54,124 bases of DNA. Origin: Bacteroidales bacterium (GTDB taxonomy: Bacteria > Bacteroidota > Bacteroidia > Bacteroidales > UBA932). Below the pieces are notes generated by a model. The model saw nothing but the letters and a program-made list of their open reading frames with translations, did not search any database and was not told the DNA's origin. Shown in pieces: positions 33,223 through 42,264 of the stretch. The stretch is from the NCBI GenBank assembly GCA_017428035.1, contig JAFRRR010000124.1, positions 1-54,124 on the forward strand, given 5' to 3'. A program made the position numbers and the translations under genes. The stretch's first letter is position 1. Each line of letters opens with the position of its first letter.

Positions 33223-34608
33223 TTAAAGTGTTTCTAAATATTCATCTATAGCTTTTTCAAAAGCATCCCAATAATTATACATCCTGATATGGCATAGGTC
33301 AAAGATGAACAGGCCGCCGGCCGATGACATCATGGTATTTACTATATCAGGTATCACATCTTCCCGATGTCCATTGGTAAAGCCACTGCCGTTGCCGATA
33401 TCGGGACCTGCGGCAAAGGAAACATCGCCGCACAGGCGTTTGGCGCCAAGCTTTGCGAATCCTTCCATCGTCCACTCGGTACTGCCGTGGACATTGTCCG
33501 CTCCGGCATAAGCACCCAGCAGGATGAAGTCCAGTAAATCGGCGAAGCCTGTTTTCTGATAAGCAGTATTTGCCCACTTGTATGAAGATTCGTTTTTTGA
33601 AAGGGCGTAATTGGAACTGGTCCAATTTACACCGCTTCTGTAATATTCAGAGAACCAGGCCCCTACATATATTCCAAAACGTACATTAGGAGAAGTCTGG
33701 TGAATTTTGTCTGCAGCTTTCGCAACAAAATCGTGTATCGTTTTGCAGCGGAACGTAAGCCAGTTTCGCTGCAACGTGTTGGGGCTGTCAAGGAATACCT
33801 GACCTTGTGGAATCATTGGCCATGAAGAAGGCGCTGTGCCAAGGTATTTGGTGAAAGCCTCCTTTGCAGCATCAGTATATCCTGCATCCAAATTGTTGTC
33901 ATCGTAGCGACAGCGATCCAGAACAATTCCGTCCAGCCCTTCGTAGGCAGCAAGTTCTCCCAGCAGAGTAAGCAGGAATTCCTGCACATCAGGGTTGGCC
34001 GGATCAAGGAATCTGGGGCCTGTATCGGGGTCATCCATAGCATTTGTGAGTCCGTCGGGAAGATTGTCCACGGAACACCACGAGCGAAGGGACGGCTTGT
34101 CATATACCATCCCTATATCACCAATTGAAGTGTGATAACCACCGACCATGGTATTGATGGCGGCATTAACCCTCAAGCCTGCCTTGTGTCCGGCGGCAAT
34201 GAATGTGGCCAGATAATCAAATGATGCCGTCCGCTCCACCCAACGGTAGCGCCCGTTGACCCAGGCGGAAAGTTTCTTGCAGGCAGGAGCCACCTCCGAT
34301 GCAAAAAGCACGTCCCCGCTCGTGGGGCGTACATCCACGAGGATATCCGTGAATCCCATCTTGGCAATGCGTTCGCAGTCTTCGGCGATATACTCCGCAT
34401 CGTTGGCATAATACTGGAAATTGGCCGCCGCGTCAATCCAGATATAACGCGAACCTCCCTTGATGTCGGGGTTGAAAGGCTCAGGGTCCGGATCATCCTC
34501 TTCCTGCTTGTTCCACTCGTCGCGCCATTTGAAGGAGTTGTCTTCCTTCTCGCATGACAGCGGGAAAAGCAGCAGGAATAACATCAATATAAGTACTGGG
34601 CGTTTCAT
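33223..34608 (-). CDS. GHL10-type (DUF187-like) TIM-barrel lipoprotein, copy 1
   Basis: 461 residues with Cys19 lipoprotein signal (FLLLFPLSCEKED). The sequence YIWIDAAANFQYYANDAEYI, VDVRPTSGDVLFAS, LDGIVLDRCRYDD and IYVGAWFSEYYRSGVNWTSS follows the glycosyl hydrolase-like 10 pattern. It is a paralogue of the 29855 product; the two differ mainly by an acidic linker after the signal here. The conserved acidic strand ends (VDVRP, LDRCRYDD) probably line the active site. It is 1 base downstream of the phosphodiester-glycosidase gene, a tight operon junction. Confidence 0.85.
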   Translation of the reverse strand: MKRPVLILMLFLLLFPLSCEKEDNSFKWRDEWNKQEEDDPDPEPFNPDIKGGSRYIWIDAAANFQYYANDAEYIAEDCERIAKMGFTDILVDVRPTSGDVLFASEVAPACKKLSAWVNGRYRWVERTASFDYLATFIAAGHKAGLRVNAAINTMVGGYHTSIGDIGMVYDKPSLRSWCSVDNLPDGLTNAMDDPDTGPRFLDPANPDVQEFLLTLLGELAAYEGLDGIVLDRCRYDDNNLDAGYTDAAKEAFTKYLGTAPSSWPMIPQGQVFLDSPNTLQRNWLTFRCKTIHDFVAKAADKIHQTSPNVRFGIYVGAWFSEYYRSGVNWTSSNYALSKNESSYKWANTAYQKTGFADLLDFILLGAYAGADNVHGSTEWTMEGFAKLGAKRLCGDVSFAAGPDIGNGSGFTNGHREDVIPDIVNTMMSSAGGLFIFDLCHIRMYNYWDAFEKAIDEYLETL

Positions 34609-34609
34609 T

Positions 34610-35653
34610 TTATCTGGATTTTAGCAAAACAACCGAAGCTACGGAGCGTTGGGAGCCGTCGGATGGTTTGATGGTCTCCCGGTTGTTTATGATCATGCAA
34701 CTCGATCCTCCTCCGTCGAGGTTTAGCGCTTCCGTGCAGCCAAGATCCTTGAGGATGGCCGCTTCTTCGGCACTGGTAAAGCCGGGAACTCCCTCGGTCA
34801 TGTTGCGTCCCTCACATACAAACAGCACGAGCCGGCCGTCGTCGGTGGCCGCTATTGCGGTGCGGGGATGACGGCTGTCGCAGAGAATGCCGTTCGGGCC
34901 GTCGAACAACTCTTCGGGATAGGTATTATAGATTTCGCCTCCCTTCAACAGCACCGGACCTCCGCCGATGGCGGTCTCCGCCACGAAAGCGGCGGCTTCG
35001 GAGGGGAATGTCGCCCCGGGTACGGGGAGCGGATCCGCATCCCAGGAATTGGCGGCAGGGGTGTCATACAGATAATGGGCACTTTCATTTACATAATATG
35101 TCCATCCGGTCGCCAGGGAGCCGTCGGCCTGATAGAATACACCGCGGGTCGGATAGTATATGGTGACCCAGTCCTGTGAGGCATAATTGATGTTTACGCC
35201 GTACGTACGGCCGCCGCTCACCGCCACGCTGGCGTTGTAGCGCTTGCCGCCGTCAGTATAGAAGAAACCGCCGTTCACCATGACCGGAGCGGGGGACTCC
35301 GCGTAGAACTGGGACGGGGTCCGCAGCTCGTCCTTTGTGCCCTGCAAATTGGGGTCGTCGATGCTGCGGACATCCCACGTCACCCTGGACAAATCGGCCA
35401 CGGCAATATACGCAATTGCATTTACCCCCTGCAACTGCTCCGGGCTGCGGTATATGGACAAACCGTCGGGCATCGCCGCATAGTCGGCGGTAATGTTAGT
35501 CCAGCCCTTGCCTGCAATATCGGGATTCGGCTCGACGAACTCGTCCGCCGGAGTCTCTTTGTCGCTCCAGCGCCACTCGGGATAATCTGCGTTGGCGGAC
35601 TGGTTGCATGCGGCCGCAACGCACATCGCCGCTATTAAAAACAATCTTTTCAT
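34610..35653 (-). CDS. NAGPA/DUF2233-type phosphodiester glycosidase, lipoprotein
   Basis: 347 residues from ATG 35653, which overlaps the upstream stop (ATGA) and opens a lipoprotein signal with Cys16 (MCVAAACNQ). The family includes the mammalian uncovering enzyme, which removes GlcNAc from GlcNAc-1-phosphodiesters. Conserved marks are VMVNGGFF, GGGPVLLKGG, HPRTAIA and LNLDGGGSSCM near the C-terminus. Its position in a SusC/D operon means a periplasmic or surface enzyme acting on a glycan or lipid-linked sugar phosphodiester; the exact substrate is inferred. Confidence 0.88.
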   Translation of the reverse strand: MKRLFLIAAMCVAAACNQSANADYPEWRWSDKETPADEFVEPNPDIAGKGWTNITADYAAMPDGLSIYRSPEQLQGVNAIAYIAVADLSRVTWDVRSIDDPNLQGTKDELRTPSQFYAESPAPVMVNGGFFYTDGGKRYNASVAVSGGRTYGVNINYASQDWVTIYYPTRGVFYQADGSLATGWTYYVNESAHYLYDTPAANSWDADPLPVPGATFPSEAAAFVAETAIGGGPVLLKGGEIYNTYPEELFDGPNGILCDSRHPRTAIAATDDGRLVLFVCEGRNMTEGVPGFTSAEEAAILKDLGCTEALNLDGGGSSCMIINNRETIKPSDGSQRSVASVVLLKSR

Positions 35654-37392
35654 CGTTTGATACAATCCATACTGTAGCCGCCTATCATCTGGCTATAGTG
35701 ATCATAATAGTAGATATAGAGCATATACCCGTCTGCAGAAGGGGCCAGTATCACATCGCCGCAGGCTCCGTTGCCGTCGGCGGCACTGCTCTGGTATTCC
35801 TGGTCAAACATAAACGGCACTGAGAATACCAGCTGGGGGCTGTTGTACATACGGCCGCTGATGCTGCTGCCGGTGATATCATAGACATACAGCTGAGGGC
35901 CGGGCCACCACTGAGGGAAGTGGGTAGATACGAATACGGCCAGATAGCGTGCATTATTGAAATGCTTGGTGTCCAGGTTGTTCGGATCCACGTTGCCGTT
36001 CACGAAAGCTCCGCCGCCTGGGGCGTCTTCTACAGAGCCGTCACCTTCTCCGGGCGATGCGCTGCCTATGCTCAGATCGGGCTTGAACCAATAGAGTATG
36101 TTCTCCGAGTAAGCGGCGCTGTACCAGCCCATATCCATCTGCGCCGAACCGGCCACCACGCAGGTAGAGCGGGGAGTGCCGGCGCCCCAGTGGAAGCCAT
36201 TGGCGGCATATATGTCTATTATCTCGTTCGAGACAACCTCGCCGCCCACAATATGGATAGCCCTGAAGAAACCGCTGGTTGTGACACCGGAGATGCCGGG
36301 ATATGTAATCGTGATCACAGCCTCGCCGCTGATGTCGCCGATAACCTTCATCTCCTCACCAATAGGCAGTGCCATGTCGTTCACGAAAGACAAGAGAAGC
36401 TCCGGGGCCTTTGTCACGGAAGGTGTCCACCATATGTTGAAGGTCTCATCTTTCTGGGCAAGGTTGCAGATGAGCAGATGGTCCTGCTGGTCGGAAGCGA
36501 TGCTTCCGGTGGGAACCGCACTGCCAATGTTGATGGTGCCGCCTTCGGTGGCAATTATCTTGTTGAAGTAGCGGGGAGCGCTTCCGTCGCCCATATTCAC
36601 TATCAGCCAGCTGTCCAGCACGCCCATCGAAACGTTGGCCGCTGCCTTGTAGCCGGGCAGGCCCAGTCCGGTGGAAGGATCCAGGTTGAACAGTTTCTCT
36701 GCACTGGTGCTGTTCACGCCGTAGTCTATCTTCTCGGGCACATTCTTTACCACGTAATACTCCGCCTTGGTGACGCCGTCGTCGGCGGTCACGGTAAAGG
36801 TGAAGCCCTCGTTATAGTTGTGGGCCTCGGACGGGTCGGGAGAGATGGTTGCATGGGCCGATATCGTGGCCGTCGCCTGCGCCACCGAAAGGTCGTTGGC
36901 AGAAATCAGGGAAACGGTGCCTTTGGCCTTGTCTATGACGCCGTTGATCATAGGGTGCTGGATGGTGAAGCTTATCATCTCGCACTTGGATGATTTCACC
37001 CGCTCGCCGGTGATTATGATGTTGCGCTTGGCGCCGGTGGCATCGGTATAGGTGAAACTGTTTTCTTCCGTCAGGTCCAGTATGGTCAACGGAGGGTCTA
37101 TCAGGCAGTTGGGCTGAAGTGCCGCCCTCACGCGGACCTTGGTCATATATGGCGTAGTGATGTCATCGGATGATTCGGGGAAATACCACGGGATAGGTAT
37201 CACGTAGCGGTCTGTGTCGGGGTCCGTAATCTCCAGACGGCCCATCTCCTGGTCCACATAAGGGCCGAAGGTGAAATAGGCCACCAGAGAGGTTATTCCC
37301 TGCCGCTCGGCCGTGGGCAATACGTATTCCGGCTTATGGCAGCCACCCAGAATCAGAGCGGCAAAAACCAGGGTATATATTATCCTTTTCAT
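35650..37392 (-). CDS. DUF5018-type surface lipoprotein (SusE position)
   Basis: 580 residues from ATG 37392. This start is chosen over 37404 because GGAGG at 37402-37398 stands 5 bases before it. Cys18 lipoprotein signal (ALILGGCHKPE). The N-terminal ITSLVAYFTFGPY and the Ig-like stretch with FTFTVTADDGVTKAEYYV fit DUF5018. The C-terminal half has strand repeats (LLICNLAQKDETFNIWWTPS; LAVFVSTHFPQWWPGPQLYV) that may form a propeller. Encoded directly after SusD, it is probably the cell-surface binding protein of locus 2. Confidence 0.8.
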   Translation of the reverse strand: MKRIIYTLVFAALILGGCHKPEYVLPTAERQGITSLVAYFTFGPYVDQEMGRLEITDPDTDRYVIPIPWYFPESSDDITTPYMTKVRVRAALQPNCLIDPPLTILDLTEENSFTYTDATGAKRNIIITGERVKSSKCEMISFTIQHPMINGVIDKAKGTVSLISANDLSVAQATATISAHATISPDPSEAHNYNEGFTFTVTADDGVTKAEYYVVKNVPEKIDYGVNSTSAEKLFNLDPSTGLGLPGYKAAANVSMGVLDSWLIVNMGDGSAPRYFNKIIATEGGTINIGSAVPTGSIASDQQDHLLICNLAQKDETFNIWWTPSVTKAPELLLSFVNDMALPIGEEMKVIGDISGEAVITITYPGISGVTTSGFFRAIHIVGGEVVSNEIIDIYAANGFHWGAGTPRSTCVVAGSAQMDMGWYSAAYSENILYWFKPDLSIGSASPGEGDGSVEDAPGGGAFVNGNVDPNNLDTKHFNNARYLAVFVSTHFPQWWPGPQLYVYDITGSSISGRMYNSPQLVFSVPFMFDQEYQSSAADGNGACGDVILAPSADGYMLYIYYYDHYSQMIGGYSMDCIKR

Positions 37393-37394
37393 AA

Positions 37395-39041
37395 TTACCT
37401 CCATTCGGGATATTGTTCAACAAGTTTATTAGCGCTCAATTCACTTTCCGGCAAGGGGAAGCGATACATCTTCGCAGGGAAGTTGCGGTCCTGGTCATCT
37501 ACCGAAACATAAGTGTAGAGATACTGGCCTTCCACCGCAGTAGGTTCTATCTTGAGGCCGTGCACCTGATATCCGTTAAGTCCGGTGGGATAAGCTTCTG
37601 CAGCCTCTTCCCAGCGGCGCAGATCCCAATACCAGAGGCCTTCGAAAGCAAGTTCTATGCGGCGCTCCTGACGGATGGCCTTCCAGAGGGCATCTCCCCT
37701 GAGGTCGCTGTAAGGCAGGCCTACCCTGCCGCGGATGGCCTTGACGGCGGCATTGGCCCCGTCGTAATCTTCCAGACGGTAGCAGGCCTCCGCCTTGTTC
37801 AGCAGAGCCTCGCCATAGCGCAGCAGCACGAAATGCTGCGTGCTCTGGGTTCGCTCGGTAAGGTCGTGGTTCTCGTCCACGCCCTTGCGCAGATAGTATC
37901 CGGTAGTGGTACGGCCCTGGGGCTGCGGCTCTTTGTTCCACTGGCACCAGCCGTCCACGCCACCCACGAAGGGCTCTATCTTGCGGTCCTTCCATGAAGC
38001 GCCGTTATAGAGGATAGAGGCCTGGAAGCGGGGCTCCAGAAGCTTGTAGGGAGGCTCGGCCGTGGTAGATGAGTGCCAGGGAGTCCAGTCGGGGACGCCG
38101 CCTGTGGCCAGCTCGTAGCTCTCTACCATCTCCTGGGTAGGGGTACCGTAGCCGCCGCCCTGCTGATCTACCAGCTTGTAGTCGCCGCCGGGTGTGTAGT
38201 AGAAATCGAATTCGTGATATACCGCGTCGCTGTAAGAGAAGTTGTACTGGAGTATGGATTCTTTGTTGCCCGACACCGTAAAGACGCTTGCATAATCGTC
38301 TGCCAGTCCGTAGCCGAGTTCTTCCAGATTGTTCACGGCAGAGACTACATCGCTCCAGCGCTTGGCGTAGAGCATACTGCGGGCAATGAGCGCATTGGCC
38401 GCGCCATTGTCCAGACGGCCTTTGGCCGCCGCCTTGGCCGGGAGATTCTCGGCAGCGAACTCCAGGTCTGCATAGATGAAATCCCACCCGGCCTCTTCGC
38501 TGGAGAGTTCCTTGTCTATCGCAATTTTGGAGAGATCTTCGTCGTAGATAATGACCTCTTTATAGCGCTTTACCAGCTCGAAATAGAGCCACCCGCGCAT
38601 CAGCTTCAGCTCTGCCATAAGACGGGTCTGGTCGGCCTCGGGAAGGCCGCTTCCAAGGCTCTTGAGATTGCTGATGGCCTCGTTGGTGCGGCGGATTGCG
38701 CTGTAGAGCGAAGACCAGCAGCCAAGGTAAACCGACACGAAATTGCTTGTCAGGTCGGCTCCGCCATAGGCCACGCGGCTGGGTATGTAACAATATGCGA
38801 AATTGTTATATGAACCGTATTTGAATTCATCGGTGAAAGCCTCTGTCATGCCGACCTGGCTGGGCCAGTTGGCGAATATGTCATAAGAATAAGAGTAAAT
38901 GCTGTTCACAGCATATTCTGCACTCTCTGTATTGGCCCACATCACCTTGTCGGAGATGCTGTCGCGAGGGGTCATATCCAGAAAATCGTTGCAGGCTGCC
39001 AAAGTGCAGCAGAGAGAAAGGGCAATGATTATCTTTTTCAT
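37395..39041 (-). CDS. SusD/RagB family outer-membrane lipoprotein
   Basis: 548 residues, lipoprotein Cys17 (LCCTLAACNDFLDMTPRD). Typical SusD segments: TRLMAELKLMRGWLYFELVK, ALLNKAEACYRLEDYDGANA and the C-terminal ERRIELAFEGLWYWDLRRW. It binds glycan over the SusC pore. It is 13 bases downstream of SusC. Its last codons carry the Shine-Dalgarno sequence of the next gene. Confidence 0.95.
   Translation of the reverse strand: MKKIIIALSLCCTLAACNDFLDMTPRDSISDKVMWANTESAEYAVNSIYSYSYDIFANWPSQVGMTEAFTDEFKYGSYNNFAYCYIPSRVAYGGADLTSNFVSVYLGCWSSLYSAIRRTNEAISNLKSLGSGLPEADQTRLMAELKLMRGWLYFELVKRYKEVIIYDEDLSKIAIDKELSSEEAGWDFIYADLEFAAENLPAKAAAKGRLDNGAANALIARSMLYAKRWSDVVSAVNNLEELGYGLADDYASVFTVSGNKESILQYNFSYSDAVYHEFDFYYTPGGDYKLVDQQGGGYGTPTQEMVESYELATGGVPDWTPWHSSTTAEPPYKLLEPRFQASILYNGASWKDRKIEPFVGGVDGWCQWNKEPQPQGRTTTGYYLRKGVDENHDLTERTQSTQHFVLLRYGEALLNKAEACYRLEDYDGANAAVKAIRGRVGLPYSDLRGDALWKAIRQERRIELAFEGLWYWDLRRWEEAAEAYPTGLNGYQVHGLKIEPTAVEGQYLYTYVSVDDQDRNFPAKMYRFPLPESELSANKLVEQYPEWR
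37398..37402 (-). promoter_or_regulatory. Strong Shine-Dalgarno overlapping the end of susD
   Basis: GGAGG on the minus strand ends 5 bases before ATG 37392 and lies in the final codons of the SusD gene. Strong sites of this kind are uncommon in Bacteroidota and decide the start of the DUF5018 gene. Confidence 0.6.
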
Positions 39042-39054
39042 AAGGCATTCCGGT

Positions 39055-42000
39055 TTATAAGGTTATTGTAATGCCGCCCATCAGGTTTCGCTGCTGGGGA
39101 TAGTATCCGTTGTTGACGCCGGGAGATTCGGGGTCGATGCCCTCCGGCAGGCCGTCGAGGGTGAAGATGTTGTTACCCTCCACGAAGATGCGCAAGGCCT
39201 CTACGCTGAACTTGCGGGTAAAGGACTGCGGCAGGGTATAGCCCAGCCTGGCGGTCTTAAGACGGACATATTTGCCGTCTTTCCACCAGAAACTGGAGTT
39301 GAGTCCGTTGTGGCCGCCGTGACCGGTGTTGCCCAGGGTAAGGCGGGGGAATATACCGTCGGGATTGTCCAGGCTGTAGGCATTCTCTACAAGGAACAGC
39401 GGGGAGTTGCCGCCCTCCTTGAAGGTGCGGGTCCAAACCGTGTTGTCGTCGTTGCCGTTGTAGTAGTTACCCAGCATGGAAACCTGGAACAGGGCGCCGC
39501 CTGTAAACTGCAGGTTCATATCGAAACCGTTCCAGGTGGCATTCACGTTAAGGCCGAACGTAAGCTCGGGGCGGTTGCTCTTGCCAAAGATACCGCGGTC
39601 GCCGGTCCAGTCAATCACGCCGTCTCCGTTAAGGTCAACATACTTGATATCGCCGATATTCGGGCGGGAATTGCCGTACCATGCAGAGTTGTCTATCTCC
39701 TCTTCCGTACGGTAGAGGCCCTCTGCCAGCCAGCCGTCTATTGCCCCGTAGGTGGTGCCGGTGACTTTCTGCCACTCGGCTATGTTGGGGTTGTCGTTGT
39801 ATTTCAGCCAGCGGGTCTTGGAGTATGTCACTGTCCCTGCAAGTTCATAGAAGAACGGCTTGCCGCCCATATCGAAATGGTTGCGGTGGGTTATAAGCAC
39901 GTCTATACCCTTGCTGTCTATGGCGTTTCCATTTACATATGTCGGGAAGTATCCGCCCATGGAATCGGGATGGCCACCGCCGTTATACGAGAGGATATCG
40001 TAGGTATAATTGTAGAACGCATCGATTTCGCCGCCCAGCAGGCCGTTCCACAGGGAGAAATCGAAACCGGCATTGTAGGACAGGGTCTTTTCCCAGGTCA
40101 GATCTTTATTGGGAATGCCCGATGTGTAATACGAAGGAGTGCCACTGCCGCCCGTATAAACCACTTTGCCTCCGGCGGCATACTTGCTGAGGAACATATA
40201 CGGACTCACGCCATCGTTACCCAACAGACCGACAGAGGCCCTCAGCTTGAGATTGTCAAGAGTGGTGAAGCCCTGCATGAATTCTTCCTTTGAAATATTC
40301 CAGCCCACTGAAGCAGATGGGAAAAAGCCCCAGCGGGTATTCATCATTCCGGCAAATTTGTAAGAGCCGTCGTATCGCCCGGTAAACTCCGCAAGATACT
40401 TTTCATCGTAATTATAACGGATCCTGCCCACGAAGCCCGCGCTGCGGGAGGCATCACTGCCGCCGGCAACCGGTGCAGCAGTAGGGGTACCGTTGTCCAG
40501 CTCGGGCAACAATGCGAACGGCAGGTTCCGGACATACGCGCTCATGTTGTTATACTGGAAGTCACGCACTTCTGCCAGTGCCAGGGCTTCCAGATTGTGC
40601 TTGCCGAACGAATTGATATATGAAAGGCTTGCCTGGCCGGTAATAGACTGGGAATAAGCTGCCCCTTCGCCCAGCTTTACGCCGTTGGCAGAGCCGTTGA
40701 CATCCACCATAGGAGTGGTCCAGCCCCAGCTGCCGTCGGCATCCTTGCGGCGGACCATGACATAATAGGGGGTGTCCAGGTTCTTGTTGTAGGTATTGCG
40801 CCAGTCATAAGAGCCGCTGACCTTTGCCTGCAGCCCCTTAACCCCGGGAATATCCCAGGTAAGGCCGGCATTGAGGGTGCCGGTGAATCCGTTCGTCTTC
40901 TTGGAGCCGGACTGATACAGGGCCGCCAGAGGGCTGTACGGGTAAGCCTGATTGGTGGCTATGGAACCGGTGTAATAACCGTCGTACATCTCGGGCAGGT
41001 AGGGATGGATACCTATAACCTGGTGCGCTACGGAGAACCAGCCGACCTCATAGGTGGCGCCGGACTCTGAGCCGTCGGAGCCTCCAGAGAGGAACCTGGG
41101 GGTCTCGCGGCGGGATACCACACCGCTCAGACCCACATTGAAAAGCAGGTTCTTTGCAAGGCGTGTCTCTATATTGGTGCGCACATTATATCTGTAGAAA
41201 TTATAGCCTTCCACATTACCTTTCTGGCCCAGATAACCGGCGGATACGAAGTATTTGGTGTTTTCGCTGCCGCCCTGCACGGTGATATTGTGCTTTGACG
41301 TGCGGCCGGTGCCGAACACTTTCTTTATATAATCCACATTGTCCCAGCCGTCCGTGGGGTCGCCGTTCAGCATCGCCTCCACATTGGCAAGGGTGAAATA
41401 TGGCTCATATTCAGCCTCGGAGGCGATGGCCCCGCTGGCCAACTGGTCCATCTCCTGAGCCAGATTGTAATAATAGGCAAACTGGGGGCCGTTCATGAAC
41501 CTTGGGAAGTTGGCGTTCATGGATACACCCATCGAACCGTTATAGGTGATGGTGGGGGTTCCCTTGGCTCCGCGCCGGGTGGTGATGATAATCACGCCGC
41601 CGGCCGCCTTCAGGCCGTACACGGCAGCCGAAGCGCCATCCTTGAGCACCGAGACGCTCTCAATGTCGGCCGGATCGATATCGTTGATGTTATCCACCGG
41701 GAAGCCGTCCACCACATAGGCCGCTCCGTAAACCGAACCTCGGATACGCAGCGACGCCTGGTCAAGGCCGGGTTCGCCGGATTCCTGTACGGATGATATG
41801 CCGGGCAATTTGCCGGCAAGCACCTGGGAGACGTTGGTGGCCGGCGCCTTCAAAAGTTCCTCGCCCTTGATGGCCGACACGGCGGCAGTCAAGGTCTCTT
41901 TCTTGACTGTACCATAGCCCACGACTACCGTCCCTTCAAGGAAGATGGAGTCCTCTTTCATGGTGACATTCAAGGGGGTACGCCCGTCCCAGCTGCGGTC

Positions 42001-42246
42001 CACCGTAGCAAGGCCAAGACAGAAAAATTCAATCACATCTCCTTCGGAAGCCCTGAGCGAATATGTTCCATCGGCCCCCGTGACGGTGCCGTTATCGGTC
42101 CCTTTGACCATAACGGTGACGCCTGCAAGGGGCTGGCCATCCGAATCGATGACTTTGCCCGAGATTCTTGACTGGGCAAAAGCGGGCGCCGTGGCAAGCA
42201 ACAAAGCCGCCAAAAGCAGCGCGGGGAATCGGAAAATGTGCTTCAT
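39055..42246 (-). CDS. SusC/RagA TonB-dependent transporter (no STN domain)
   Basis: 1063 residues from ATG 42246; a TTG one codon earlier is not needed. The signal peptide (1-25) leads straight into the carboxypeptidase-regulatory-like domain (SRISGKVIDSDGQPLAGVTV, about 26-98), then the plug (TVVVGYGTVKKETLTAAVSA; VVDGFPVDNINDIDP) and the barrel. There is no STN domain, so unlike the locus-1 SusC it should not signal to a FecR. That fits control by the ROK repressor next door. It imports the oligosaccharide captured by SusD. Confidence 0.95.
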   Translation of the reverse strand: MKHIFRFPALLLAALLLATAPAFAQSRISGKVIDSDGQPLAGVTVMVKGTDNGTVTGADGTYSLRASEGDVIEFFCLGLATVDRSWDGRTPLNVTMKEDSIFLEGTVVVGYGTVKKETLTAAVSAIKGEELLKAPATNVSQVLAGKLPGISSVQESGEPGLDQASLRIRGSVYGAAYVVDGFPVDNINDIDPADIESVSVLKDGASAAVYGLKAAGGVIIITTRRGAKGTPTITYNGSMGVSMNANFPRFMNGPQFAYYYNLAQEMDQLASGAIASEAEYEPYFTLANVEAMLNGDPTDGWDNVDYIKKVFGTGRTSKHNITVQGGSENTKYFVSAGYLGQKGNVEGYNFYRYNVRTNIETRLAKNLLFNVGLSGVVSRRETPRFLSGGSDGSESGATYEVGWFSVAHQVIGIHPYLPEMYDGYYTGSIATNQAYPYSPLAALYQSGSKKTNGFTGTLNAGLTWDIPGVKGLQAKVSGSYDWRNTYNKNLDTPYYVMVRRKDADGSWGWTTPMVDVNGSANGVKLGEGAAYSQSITGQASLSYINSFGKHNLEALALAEVRDFQYNNMSAYVRNLPFALLPELDNGTPTAAPVAGGSDASRSAGFVGRIRYNYDEKYLAEFTGRYDGSYKFAGMMNTRWGFFPSASVGWNISKEEFMQGFTTLDNLKLRASVGLLGNDGVSPYMFLSKYAAGGKVVYTGGSGTPSYYTSGIPNKDLTWEKTLSYNAGFDFSLWNGLLGGEIDAFYNYTYDILSYNGGGHPDSMGGYFPTYVNGNAIDSKGIDVLITHRNHFDMGGKPFFYELAGTVTYSKTRWLKYNDNPNIAEWQKVTGTTYGAIDGWLAEGLYRTEEEIDNSAWYGNSRPNIGDIKYVDLNGDGVIDWTGDRGIFGKSNRPELTFGLNVNATWNGFDMNLQFTGGALFQVSMLGNYYNGNDDNTVWTRTFKEGGNSPLFLVENAYSLDNPDGIFPRLTLGNTGHGGHNGLNSSFWWKDGKYVRLKTARLGYTLPQSFTRKFSVEALRIFVEGNNIFTLDGLPEGIDPESPGVNNGYYPQQRNLMGGITITL

Positions 42247-42264
42247 CAATAGATATCTTTATAA

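Noticed and set aside
35920-36993. 357-residue open frame antisense to the DUF5018 gene
   Set aside because: No family resemblance, and the opposite strand has a lipoprotein with a good start and operon spacing.
39310-40293. 327-residue open frame antisense to the locus-2 SusC
   Set aside because: SusC is unbroken and strongly conserved on the other strand.
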